Assembly (NCBI GenBank): GCA_035328405.1
Contig: DAOLIT010000021.1
Coordinates: 12,756 to 76,755 of the forward strand
From: JAEUKA01 sp035328405
Lineage (GTDB): Bacteria; Myxococcota_A; Polyangia; Palsa-1104; JAEUJZ01
Reading direction: 5' to 3'
Length of the DNA: 64,000 nt
The notes beneath the pieces were generated by a model that worked only from the letters and a program-made list of their open reading frames with translations, did not search any database and had not been told where the DNA came from. The translations under genes were made by a program, and so were the position numbers. Of this stretch, positions 54,874 to 63,066 are shown in pieces; the first letter of the stretch is position 1; the number at the start of each line of letters is the position of its first letter.

Positions 54874-55692
54874 ATGCGGTTTTTACACAACACATGGCTC
54901 TGTTTGGGGGTGGTTGGATGTACGTTTGGGTTGTCGTCTGTTTCTGCACAAACACCGACAGGCCAAGCAGCCCCGCCGAGTGCAGTCGCTCCCGCCGCGC
55001 AGGAAGAGTCGGCAGAGGCGCTGCTCGCGCGGTGTGACAAGCAAAACGCGGCGTTTTCGGATGCTTTTTTCCACTTCAAAATGGTGGTGAAAAGTTCGTC
55101 GGGTGCCGTCGAGCGCGAGGTGGAATTTACGACGAAGCAAAAAGGCAACCAGCAACGTCTGGTGCGGTTTTTGTCTCCGGGCGACATCAAGGGAATGGGT
55201 TTTCTGCTCGAGGGGCCGGGCGTGATGTATGCGAAATTGCCGGCTTTTGGGAATCGGGTCCGGCGACTGGGAACCAGCCAAATGAACCAGAGTTTCATGG
55301 GTTCGGATTTGAGTTCCGAGGACATGAGCGCGATTGACTACGCGCCATCGTACGCAGCGACGAGCGCGGGCTCGGACGGGGCGCTGCGGGTGCTTTCGTT
55401 GCAACTGAAACCGGGGAAAGCGTCGGAATTTCCGCGTCTGAAAATGTGGATCGAACCGACGAAAGCCATCATCACGAAAATCGAGTACTACGACGCGGCG
55501 GGGAAAAAATTGCGGACGAGCGATCGGTCGGATTTCAAAGAAGACGGGCCCGGACACCATTCGCCCGGGAAGATGACGTACATCGATCACCGTCGGGGCG
55601 ATCACAAAACGGACATGATTCTTGTGAAAAGTACGCTCAACAACGGCTATTCCGCCGACGAATTCAGCCTTCGAGCTCTCCAGCGGGACTAA
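54874..55692 (+). CDS. LolA-like outer-membrane lipoprotein-sorting protein
   Basis: 272 residues with a signal peptide ending VSA. The body has the hallmark beta pattern of the MMPL-associated LolA-like family: KMVVKSSSGAVEREVEF, RLVRFLSPGDIKGMGFLLE, RRLGTSQMNQSFMGSDLSSEDMS and KMWIEPTKAIITKIEYYD. Probably a periplasmic carrier that passes hydrophobic cargo between the MMPL protein and the outer membrane. 33 bp after the MMPL gene. Confidence 0.85.
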   Translation: MRFLHNTWLCLGVVGCTFGLSSVSAQTPTGQAAPPSAVAPAAQEESAEALLARCDKQNAAFSDAFFHFKMVVKSSSGAVEREVEFTTKQKGNQQRLVRFLSPGDIKGMGFLLEGPGVMYAKLPAFGNRVRRLGTSQMNQSFMGSDLSSEDMSAIDYAPSYAATSAGSDGALRVLSLQLKPGKASEFPRLKMWIEPTKAIITKIEYYDAAGKKLRTSDRSDFKEDGPGHHSPGKMTYIDHRRGDHKTDMILVKSTLNNGYSADEFSLRALQRD

Positions 55693-57354
55693 ATGCGTTT
55701 CGGCCTTCTTGCTGCTTTGGGTCGGCCTGTGTTCGCATGGGCCCTGCTTCTGTCTGCGCAACCGGCGTTGGCGGATGTGGATTTGAAATTTTCCGGCTCG
55801 ATCTCGTCGGACATGCGGTTTCGCATCCAAGGTCAGGACCGCGCGCTGCCGACACCGACACCGTCGCAATGGGCGCTGCTCAAGAATGGTTTTTCACGAA
55901 ATGAAAACCGGATTCGGGCGACGCTCGGCGTGAAATTCGGGGAAAAGGTGCGCGGCGTGGCCGACGCAGAACTGATGCTTTATGGGTTTTCGGACCTCAA
56001 AGACATCGATTCCACGACGCTGCGCGACCGGGTTGATCCGTACTATCTGGAGGTCCACGCGGGGTACATCGACGTGTACAACCTGTTTGGCGACGTGATT
56101 CCACGTTTCGACCTGCGGATTGGGCGTCAGACGGTGCCGTGGGGTGCGGCGGACAAATTCAATCCGATTTCCAACCTGAACACGCTCGATTTGTCGGACC
56201 CGCTTTTGTTTGGTCGGGCGCTCGCGAACAACATGATTCGGGCGGATTGGAATCCGGTGGGAGACCTGCAAATGACGGCGGTGCTGGTGCCGGTGTTTCG
56301 TCCGGCGCAGCTTCCTCGGACGGCACCGTTTGCGCTGCTCGATCCGCTGAGGCCCGCCCCGGTGCTGAACCAAGGCATTCGGACGGCGCTGGACAACGAA
56401 CGGTCGGTGTATGTGCCTGTGCCCGATCCTCTGACAGGAGAGCTGATTCCGGCAGGCCGGACGCTGACCGTTGAGGCGGACGTGCTTGCCCCGGAGGTTT
56501 CGGCGGCCAACATGCAATTTGGGGCGCGCATGGCTTGGAAACTGTGGGGCCAAGACATGGGTGTGTCGTACTACCGAGGGCGGTTTGGGATTCCGCTGCC
56601 CGCGTGGTCGATTTCGACGGGAACACTCGACAACAACCTGACGCTGACAAGCCTTGTGTATCCCCGAACGGATGTGGTGGGCGTCGAGATGGCGGGCTCC
56701 ATCGAAAAGCTGGGAGGCATGGGGTATTGGATCGAAGCGGCGGTGAATTTTCCGGGCGAAGTGAAGCTGGCGCTGTACGACGCGATCACAAGTCCTCTGG
56801 CACCCCGTCCGATGGAGTATCTGGCCGGTCCGACGGGAAAGTATTACCGGAGCTATGGCCAGGCCGGGCAGCAGGCGGACAGGCCGGTGGTGGTGGACAA
56901 AACGCCGTTTCCGAAAGCGACGGTGGGGGCGGATTACGCTTTTGGCGGACATGTGTACGTCAACATTCAGTACGTCCACGGTTTCATCGACGAATTTGGA
57001 GCGGGCCGGGTGGCGAGGCCGCGCAAAGACGCGATCGACGTGACCGCGCAACCTCGAGTGGAAGCGCGCATCGGCGATTATGTGGTGGCGGGTGTGGACG
57101 TAAAGCTTCTGAGCGAACGACTGCTTTTGCGGCTGTTTGGGGTGCTGAAGTTGCCGTCCTACGACCTGGCAAGCGGGCTGTGGGATGATTGGGCTCCGAC
57201 GGGGGTGCTCTTTCCCCAGATCATTTGGAATGTCTTTGGCGGAACCGAGCTGATGGTGGGTTCGTTCGTGATGCTCGGCGACCGTTCGACCAAATTCGGC
57301 GACCCCGCCGCCGGCGCAACCGAAGTCTTCGTCCGCGGCAAAGTCAGCTTCTAG
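55693..57354 (+). CDS. Outer-membrane protein of MMPL-associated cassette (DUF1302-like)
   Basis: 553 residues. Signal peptide LLLSAQPALA, then DVDLKFSGSISSDMRFR and RIGRQTVPWGAADKFNPIS, a beta-barrel typical of the DUF1302-like porin family, ending in FVRGKVSF with terminal Phe as an outer-membrane beta-signal. The ATG immediately follows the LolA-like stop. With the two previous genes it forms an inner-membrane, periplasm and outer-membrane route. Confidence 0.82.
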   Translation: MRFGLLAALGRPVFAWALLLSAQPALADVDLKFSGSISSDMRFRIQGQDRALPTPTPSQWALLKNGFSRNENRIRATLGVKFGEKVRGVADAELMLYGFSDLKDIDSTTLRDRVDPYYLEVHAGYIDVYNLFGDVIPRFDLRIGRQTVPWGAADKFNPISNLNTLDLSDPLLFGRALANNMIRADWNPVGDLQMTAVLVPVFRPAQLPRTAPFALLDPLRPAPVLNQGIRTALDNERSVYVPVPDPLTGELIPAGRTLTVEADVLAPEVSAANMQFGARMAWKLWGQDMGVSYYRGRFGIPLPAWSISTGTLDNNLTLTSLVYPRTDVVGVEMAGSIEKLGGMGYWIEAAVNFPGEVKLALYDAITSPLAPRPMEYLAGPTGKYYRSYGQAGQQADRPVVVDKTPFPKATVGADYAFGGHVYVNIQYVHGFIDEFGAGRVARPRKDAIDVTAQPRVEARIGDYVVAGVDVKLLSERLLLRLFGVLKLPSYDLASGLWDDWAPTGVLFPQIIWNVFGGTELMVGSFVMLGDRSTKFGDPAAGATEVFVRGKVSF

Positions 57355-57406
57355 CGCAGCACTACAAAACAAGGGGGGCGATATACTGGGGCGCGAAGGA
57401 GTGACC

Positions 57407-58222
57407 ATGGCGAACATGAGCGTGCGACGGAAGTTGGCGATTGCTTCGTATTCGGCGCCTCGCGAGGGGAACATTTACGGGAAGCTGGTGGTGGATGCGA
57501 CGCCGGGGCTTTCGTACCTGGATGATCTGCGGAAAAAGACGGGTGAAAAGGTCTCGATGACGCATTTGGTGGGGCGGGCGGTGGCCGAGGCGCTCAAGCA
57601 AGCGCCGACGCTGAACGGTCGGATCGTGCTGGGTTCGTTCGAGCCCTTTCCCACCGTCGATATTTCGTTTTTGGTCGCGCTCGAAGACGGGTCGGATTTG
57701 GCGCGGGCGAAAGTGTGCGAGGCGGACAAAAAAAGCGTGGCGGAGATCGCGCGGGAGCTGTCGGAAAAATCGACGAAACTGCGGGCGTCGGCTGATCCGG
57801 CTTACGAAAAGTCGAAACAAGCGATTCGGATGTTGCCGACGTGGTTGCTCAAGCCGCTGCTGCATACGACGGGCTTTTTGGCGAGCAGTTTGGGGCTGAG
57901 CATCCCGGCACTGGGCGTCGAGCCGTTTCCGTTCGGTTCTTGCATCATCACGAGCGTCGGCATGTTCGGTTTGGAAGAGGGCTTTGTTCCACCGACGCCG
58001 TTTACGCGCGTGCCGGTCTACATTTTGGTCGGTGCGGTGAAGGAACGACCCGCCGTCGTCGATGGGGCCGTGTCGATCCAAAAGCAGCTTACGCTCACGG
58101 CGACAATAGACCATCGGTTCATCGACGGAGCGCAACTGTCCGTTCTGGCCAAGGTGGTCAAGCACGTCCTCGAGAATCCGTGGCAGCTTGACGCGCCGCA
58201 AAAAGACCAAACGGCGAAGTGA
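57407..58222 (+). CDS. Stand-alone 2-oxo acid dehydrogenase acyltransferase catalytic domain
   Basis: 271 residues corresponding to the CAT-like trimerising domain of E2 subunits: SVRRKLAIASYSAP start, FPTVDISFLVALEDG and the catalytic loop TATIDHRFIDGAQL (HxxxDG). No lipoyl or peripheral-subunit-binding domain is present. The ATG at 57407 is preceded by AAGGAG at 57396-57401. It may be a CoA-dependent acyltransferase unrelated to ketoacid oxidation. Overlaps the next gene by GTGA. Confidence 0.85.
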   Translation: MANMSVRRKLAIASYSAPREGNIYGKLVVDATPGLSYLDDLRKKTGEKVSMTHLVGRAVAEALKQAPTLNGRIVLGSFEPFPTVDISFLVALEDGSDLARAKVCEADKKSVAEIARELSEKSTKLRASADPAYEKSKQAIRMLPTWLLKPLLHTTGFLASSLGLSIPALGVEPFPFGSCIITSVGMFGLEEGFVPPTPFTRVPVYILVGAVKERPAVVDGAVSIQKQLTLTATIDHRFIDGAQLSVLAKVVKHVLENPWQLDAPQKDQTAK

Positions 58223-58740
58223 TCCCTTTGCACAGGCGGCGATTTTTGAAGTTTTCCGGCTTGGCGACCGTTGGGCTCGGTCTTTCGGTGGTCATCGGAG
58301 AACACACGTTCGGTCGCGGATCGTCGCCTCTTGTGTCGTCCGCCCTTCCGCTGTCCGTTTTTTCAGCTTCCGAGGCCCACACCCTGCGTGCCGTGGCGTT
58401 GCGCATCCTGTGCGGCGCAGACCCAAGTCCTACACTCGACGGCGGGGCGTCGGTGTGTACGTTCGTGGACGGATACGTGGCGGGGCTGGCGGCACCCCTG
58501 CGGACGAACGTGCGAGGCCTTTTGCACCTGGTCGAGCTGTATCCGCTTCTTTCGCTGAAGATGGCGCGGTTTGGTCATTTGCGGCCTGACGAACAGGACG
58601 CGATGCTCGCGGCGTGGCAGGACCATTCCATCGGTCTTTTGCGCCAGGGTTTTTTTGCGCTCAAGTCCTTGTGTGTGCTGGCCCAATATCAAGACCCGCG
58701 CAGTTTCGCTTCGATCGGTTACGACGGCCCGAAAGTCTGA
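58219..58740 (+). CDS. Tat-exported gluconate 2-dehydrogenase subunit 3-like protein
   Basis: 173 residues, GTG start overlapping the previous stop. Tat signal HRRRFLKFSGLATVGLG. The mature domain ASEAHTLRAVALRIL, LYPLLSLKMARFG, LRPDEQDAMLAAWQDH and AQYQDPRSFASIGYDGP fits the small subunit that escorts GMC-type dehydrogenases. The large GMC flavoprotein expected next is missing, so it is a lone small subunit. Confidence 0.78.
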   Translation: MIPLHRRRFLKFSGLATVGLGLSVVIGEHTFGRGSSPLVSSALPLSVFSASEAHTLRAVALRILCGADPSPTLDGGASVCTFVDGYVAGLAAPLRTNVRGLLHLVELYPLLSLKMARFGHLRPDEQDAMLAAWQDHSIGLLRQGFFALKSLCVLAQYQDPRSFASIGYDGPKV

Positions 58741-58821
58741 ACACCGCTTTTTCCAAGCCTCTGCCTTCCCGGTGCAAACGAAGTCGGGCGTTGGCACAGG
58801 ACGTGGTACGGAAAAAACGGC

Positions 58822-59316
58822 ATGCAAAAGACCGTGTATCCGTCTTCTTGGGTGTTGTTGGGGGTGCTGGTCGGGTTCGGGGGGTTTTCGGTATGGCCCC
58901 GCTCGCCAAAAACGCCGACGCTGTGTCCGGCCAGAGCGTGCGAAATTCCCATCGAGCTAGCCGACGGTTCGGTGCGTTGTCTTTCGGCAGAACAAGCGGC
59001 GCGTCTTCGCGTTTCCCAAGGAGACCAGCCGCCGTTTTCCCAAGATGGTTCGCGCCTGGCCGGCCCGCCTGCGCGCATGTCCCCCAAACGCCTGTTGGCA
59101 TTGGGGGTTCGCCTGGACCCAAACCGCGCGACGAAAGAGGAATGGGAAGCCCTGCCCGACATCGGCCCCTCGCTGGCCGAGGCGATCCTCGCCGAGCGTT
59201 CCCGAGCGCCCTTCCAAACCCTCAGCGATCTGCGCCGCGTACACGGCCTGGGACCCACGCGCCTTTCCAAGCTCATCCCCTATCTGGACGAGCTCCAACT
59301 ACAACTTCCACACTGA
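58822..59316 (+). CDS. ComEA-like helix-hairpin-helix protein
   Basis: 164 residues. N-terminal hydrophobic segment (WVLLGVLVGFGGFSVW) and a Cys-containing spacer. The C-terminal 65 residues are two helix-hairpin-helix motifs: DPNRATKEEWEALPDIGPSLAEAI and FQTLSDLRRVHGLGPTRLSKL, like ComEA. Probably a membrane-anchored DNA-binding protein, perhaps in DNA uptake. No comEC nearby. Confidence 0.85.
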   Translation: MQKTVYPSSWVLLGVLVGFGGFSVWPRSPKTPTLCPARACEIPIELADGSVRCLSAEQAARLRVSQGDQPPFSQDGSRLAGPPARMSPKRLLALGVRLDPNRATKEEWEALPDIGPSLAEAILAERSRAPFQTLSDLRRVHGLGPTRLSKLIPYLDELQLQLPH

Positions 59317-59348
59317 ATCCAACGCGGAACGCAGGTCGATGGGGGGAA

Positions 59349-59654
59349 TTAGCCCTTCGGGGCGACGCACATGAGGAGGGAGGCGAGGGTCTTTGAGGTG
59401 TCTTCTGCGGGGGCTTGGCAGACTTTGTAGTTCACGGCGGTCGGGCAAGACGCCGTGCCCGAGACTTTGCAACCGCGCTTTTCACACTCTTTGCGCGCCG
59501 CGAACGTGTCCGCGCCCGAATGCCGACAGTAGTTCTTGCACTGTTCCGAGCTGCCGCTGCCGCAGATGTAACAACCATCCGCCCGCGCGCTGGACACAGA
59601 CACAAAAGGAACAAGTGCAAACGCAAACAGAGCCACGCGAACCAGGGACTTCAT
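59349..59654 (-). CDS. Small secreted cysteine-rich protein
   Basis: 101 residues. A very good SD (AAGGAGG) lies five bases before the ATG. Signal peptide VALFAFALVPFVSVSSARA, then eight cysteines in DGCYICGSGSSEQCKNYC, ECEKRGCK, ASCPTA, YKVCQ and LLMC. Unknown function; several disulfides are likely. It follows the selenorhodanese gene, 79 bp away. Confidence 0.75.
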   Translation of the reverse strand: MKSLVRVALFAFALVPFVSVSSARADGCYICGSGSSEQCKNYCRHSGADTFAARKECEKRGCKVSGTASCPTAVNYKVCQAPAEDTSKTLASLLMCVAPKG

Positions 59655-59733
59655 GGGACCTCCTTGTGAAAACCTATCCAATCGACGTTTGTGAGACCAC
59701 TTCCGGCCAAATCCGAGTCTCCGAATCACTGCT

Positions 59734-60234
59734 TCAGCGAACGATCGTTTTGCCGGCTTTTTTCCAGCCCATCACACCGACGGGCAGGACGAATACGTTT
59801 TTGTAACCCAGTTTGACGGCGCGCCCGGCGCCGATGTGACTGGCGTGTCAATGCTCGTTGTAGCAATAGAAGACGAGCTGCGTGTCTTTGTCCGCCGGCA
59901 AATCCGAGGCCTTGAGCTCGTCGTACTGCACCCACACCGCGCCGGGCAAATGCCCCTCTGCATACGTGTCGCGCCCGTTGGCGTCGTACACCGCCAGCTT
60001 GAGCGTCCCCGCCTGCGCCGCGTTCATCTTTTCTTCGAGCTCCGCCACCGTGACCCGACCGAACGCCTCCTTCTGATCTTTCTGGTCTTGAGGATTGGAC
60101 GTACTGGTTTGCCCTTCCGTCTCCGAAACCTCCGTTTTGTTTCCGGGCGCGTTCGCCCCGTCGTTCTTTTTGCAGCCGCCGCCTGTCAACAGGCCCAGCG
60201 CCGCTACAAAAACCCACGTTCGTGTTCTGTTCAT
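59734..60234 (-). CDS. Rhodanese-domain lipoprotein with in-frame TGA, candidate selenoprotein
   Basis: 166 residues if TGA at 59850-59848 is read as selenocysteine (residue 129). Signal and lipobox LLTGGGC, Gln/Ser/Thr linker, then rhodanese: VTVAELEEKM, AVYDANGRDTYAEGHLPGAVWV, LVFYCYNEH, TGA, HASHIGAGRAVKLGYKNVF, VGVMGWKKAG, stop at 59734. In many rhodaneses this position is Cys (CxNxxCxAS); Cys124 and U129 would form a C-x4-U pair. Downstream frame coding is rhodanese-like up to a natural end, so this is not a random truncation. The ATG overlaps the PHP gene stop (ATGA). A TGC-to-TGA sequencing or mutation error is the rival explanation. Confidence 0.72.
59808..59850 (-). promoter_or_regulatory. 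Candidate bacterial SECIS element
   Basis: Directly after the TGA (59850-59848) come CACG, CCAGT (59843-59839), an internal loop CACAT, CGGCGC (59833-59828), apical loop CGGGC (59827-59823), GCGCCG (59822-59817), internal loop TCAA and ACTGG (59812-59808). Both stems pair perfectly, 5 and 6 bp. The apical loop begins 20 bases after the TGA, is short and has G in its second position. These meet the known loose consensus for bacterial SECIS hairpins. GC-rich coding DNA can form stems by chance, so this is support, not proof. Confidence 0.6.
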
Positions 60235-61820
60235 GGTTTTCTCCCGGTCGGCGTGCCTGCACAGGCCCCGCCGTGTTTTTGGATTGTGCCGACGAACAAC
60301 GAGCTTGAAAATAGATACGGATATTCCTTGTCGTATCGCGCCCGTTCCTCGCCTAGCAGGTGCAAAAGGTGCTTCGGCCTTAGGCGCACCTCCACCCGAA
60401 CCGCGCCCGGCCCCGTCTTGCCCAGGGCTATCGTCCGAACCGGCGCCTGCTGAATTTGGTCTGCCGTGAGCGTTTCTTCCCACACGACCTCTGCGTCTTG
60501 TTTGCCCGCAGCCACGCGGACCACCTGCACCGTCTCGATCTTCTCGTCCCCGCCATACCCCGCAGGCAGCGGATTCGGCGCTTGCACATAGAGCGTCGCG
60601 CCCTCTGCCACCGGCACCGCATCCCCGAGTTCCGCCCGCGTCCCGTCTTTTTGGATCGCGTAGACATCGAAACCGGCGGGCGAACCCAACGCCTCGAACA
60701 CTGAAAAACCGCGCCCTTTTGACATCGCCTCTTTCAAACTGCTGGGCCGCACCGTTTCCCCGCCCGGCGACCCCGGTATCACCGGTATCACCGGTATCAA
60801 TAGATAGTTGGAAAAGAACCGCATCAGCCGCCGGTACGAATCCCCCCGTTCCCCATCCGCCATCGCGCCCTTGAAGGTGTTTTCGTGAATGTCCGACCCG
60901 AACGTCGGAAACAGCCGGTATCCAGCCCCGGCCAGCGCGCCGTAAAACGCCCGTTCTTTCCAGTTGTCTTCCAAAAAACCGAGCAGCGCCAAATCCGGTT
61001 CCGGCCCACCGTCCGCCACCGGGCGTGCTTCCAGCCACGGTGCCAGCCCCGCAAACGCCCCCGCACCATCTAGGCCCATGTCCGCTCGGATGTCCGGGTC
61101 CAGGTTCGCGTGCAGGTTGTAAACCTCCATCCCATCGAGGCCCGCCGAAGCCAGCGTACACAGGTCCGCCAGCGTCCGACCCTCTCCGTGCGCCTGAAGC
61201 AGAAGACCCGACGCCGCATGAAACGCCCGCACCGCGTCAGGACCCGTCGCCCCCATCGCTTTTTTCCGTTCCTCGACCGTCGCCCCCACATGCCGATGCA
61301 GGCCGACCGGCATCAGGTCGTTTTCGCCCCCCGCCAAAAGGACCACGCGATGCCCCGGCGATGTATCCCCTGGACATCGCAGCAGACCCCCCGTCTGCTC
61401 GCCCTTTTCCAGCACCGGCTCGTCGCCTTGCGAACGATCCGTCAAAAACAGCTTCTCGAACTCCACCTCTGCCATGTGCGTCGCGTGGTCTGTCAGCATC
61501 GCGAAATCTTGCGCCGTGTCGCACAGCCCCTGTCGCAAGTGCTGCAAACACGCCTCGTTCGGTTTCCCCTGAAACATCGGTTTTCCGTCGCAAGCATCGT
61601 GCGAATACACCGAATGCAGGTGGATGATGCCCCGCACCGGGACAAGCCCCCGGTCCCGCCACGGAAACGGCACGTTCCGCGTCTCCGTCTGCGTCTTTTG
61701 CCACACAAGCCCAGCCTGTCTAGGAGGCGGCGCAGGAGGCGTTTCGTCCTTGGTCGAACAACCGCCGATCCCCGCGAAAAACACTCCCGCAGCGACACAA
61801 AACCCGGAAAGGCGCTTCAT
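60231..61820 (-). CDS. PHP-domain lipoprotein
   Basis: 529 residues. Lipobox FFAGIGGC after a short signal. PHP-like metal motifs: RGIIHLHSVYSHDACDG, FAMLTDHATHMAEV, HGEGRTLADL, FPTFGSDIHENTFKG. DVYAIQKDGTRAELGD onward looks like a C-terminal beta domain. Probably a surface or periplasmic metal-dependent phosphoesterase-type hydrolase. The 3' end overlaps the rhodanese start by four bases, so the two are co-translated. Codons for IPVIPVIPG are a short DNA repeat. Confidence 0.8.
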   Translation of the reverse strand: MKRLSGFCVAAGVFFAGIGGCSTKDETPPAPPPRQAGLVWQKTQTETRNVPFPWRDRGLVPVRGIIHLHSVYSHDACDGKPMFQGKPNEACLQHLRQGLCDTAQDFAMLTDHATHMAEVEFEKLFLTDRSQGDEPVLEKGEQTGGLLRCPGDTSPGHRVVLLAGGENDLMPVGLHRHVGATVEERKKAMGATGPDAVRAFHAASGLLLQAHGEGRTLADLCTLASAGLDGMEVYNLHANLDPDIRADMGLDGAGAFAGLAPWLEARPVADGGPEPDLALLGFLEDNWKERAFYGALAGAGYRLFPTFGSDIHENTFKGAMADGERGDSYRRLMRFFSNYLLIPVIPVIPGSPGGETVRPSSLKEAMSKGRGFSVFEALGSPAGFDVYAIQKDGTRAELGDAVPVAEGATLYVQAPNPLPAGYGGDEKIETVQVVRVAAGKQDAEVVWEETLTADQIQQAPVRTIALGKTGPGAVRVEVRLRPKHLLHLLGEERARYDKEYPYLFSSSLFVGTIQKHGGACAGTPTGRKP

Positions 61821-61865
61821 GGCGCGGACTATACGCCGACTTGAAACCCGCCAAGCAGAAAACCT

Positions 61866-62969
61866 ATGCTGCGCCCCATGAAACGACGATCGCGTTTTGT
61901 GGTGGCCTTGTCCGGCGGCGTAGACAGTGCGACCTGTGCCGGTCTTCTCGTCGAAGCCGGGCACGAGGTCATCGGCATTTCCATGTCTTTGTACAACGCC
62001 CACGGCACCGCGCACGCCTCCCCTGGTCGGTGCTGCGGCCCCCGCGATGTGGAAGACGCCCGCGCCGTGTGTACCCACCTCGACATCCCCTTTTACATCG
62101 TCGATTACGAGGACCTGTTCCAACAAACCGTCATCGACGATTTCGTCTCGACCTATCAGCGCGGCCAGACCCCCAACCCCTGCGTGCGCTGCAACGAACA
62201 GGTGAAATTCCTGCCGCTCCTCGAACGCGCCCGCGCGCTGTCTGCCCAGGCGCTGGTCACCGGCCACTACGCCCGCATCGAGTCCGGCCCCCAAGGTTCC
62301 GAAAAGCGCCTGTTGCGCGGCGTCGATCCCAACAAAGACCAGTCCTATTTCTTGTTCAGCATGCCCAGGGACGCCCTCGACTTTGTGCAGTTTCCCTTGG
62401 GCGGCCTTCGCAAAGACGAGGTCCGCGAGCACGCCCGCCGCCTCGGTTTGCCCGTCTGTGACAAACCCGAATCCCAGGAAATCTGTTTCGTTCCCGACGG
62501 CGACTACGCCCGTTTTGTCGAGCGCAAAACCGGCCTTCCGAAAGCCCCCGGCGACATTGTGGACCAGCACGGCCACGTCCTGGGCCAGCATCCCGGCGTC
62601 CACCATTTCACCGTGGGCCAGAGGCGCGGTTTGGGCTTTGGCACCGGCCAGCCTCAGTACGTCGTGTCGATTGACGCCCTCAAGCAGCGCGTCGTTGTCG
62701 GGCCCAAAGCCTCGCTCTATGCCTCCGTGGCTTGTGTCCAGGAGGTACGCTGGCTGGCACCGCCGACCACGACCGAGTTCTCGGCCCTCGTCCAAATCCG
62801 TTCGCGCCGCGCCGCTGCCCCCGCCACCGTGACCCTTCTGCCCGACCGCACCGCGTTTGTCCGTTTCGACACCCCCGAGCTCGCCGTCACCCCCGGCCAG
62901 GCCGCCGTCTTCTACCGAGACGACCAAGTGCTAGGCGGCGGTTTCCTCGACCAGCCCAGGCCCTCATGA
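61866..62969 (+). CDS. mnmA: tRNA-uridine 2-sulfurtransferase
   Basis: 367 residues. Makes s2U34 in tRNA wobble position. PP-loop VALSGGVDSATCAGLL, TPNPCVRCN with the first catalytic Cys, DKPESQEICFVPDGD with the second, DPNKDQSYFLF and HHFTVGQRRGL. ATG at 61866; a second ATG at 61878 is possible. Divergent from the PHP gene by 45 bp. Confidence 0.95.
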   Translation: MLRPMKRRSRFVVALSGGVDSATCAGLLVEAGHEVIGISMSLYNAHGTAHASPGRCCGPRDVEDARAVCTHLDIPFYIVDYEDLFQQTVIDDFVSTYQRGQTPNPCVRCNEQVKFLPLLERARALSAQALVTGHYARIESGPQGSEKRLLRGVDPNKDQSYFLFSMPRDALDFVQFPLGGLRKDEVREHARRLGLPVCDKPESQEICFVPDGDYARFVERKTGLPKAPGDIVDQHGHVLGQHPGVHHFTVGQRRGLGFGTGQPQYVVSIDALKQRVVVGPKASLYASVACVQEVRWLAPPTTTEFSALVQIRSRRAAAPATVTLLPDRTAFVRFDTPELAVTPGQAAVFYRDDQVLGGGFLDQPRPS

Positions 62970-62987
62970 TCCAACCCAACCCCACCT

Positions 62988-63011
62988 GCCTCGAAAAGGC
63001 GGTTTCGAGGC
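62988..63011. terminator. Hairpin between convergent mnmA and a small secreted gene
   Basis: GCCTCGAAA (62988-62996) and TTTCGAGGC (63003-63011) pair perfectly with a six-base loop. Position between two convergent 3' ends, 19 bp after the mnmA stop, suggests a bidirectional terminator, but there is no long U tract on either side. Confidence 0.5.
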
Positions 63012-63066
63012 GGCCAGTACCCGCCCGCCCCGAAATTCAGCGAAACTCCCCGAAGCTCAACAAACC

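Noticed and set aside
59848..60234. Rhodanese as a simply truncated gene ending at the TGA
   Set aside because: The following 37 in-frame codons continue the rhodanese domain including GYKNVFVLP and GWKKAG, and end at a natural stop.
59726..60262. Alternative minus-strand frame covering the rhodanese region (about 178 codons)
   Set aside because: It gives an Arg/Gly-rich sequence with no fold, while the frame with the TGA has rhodanese motifs on both sides.
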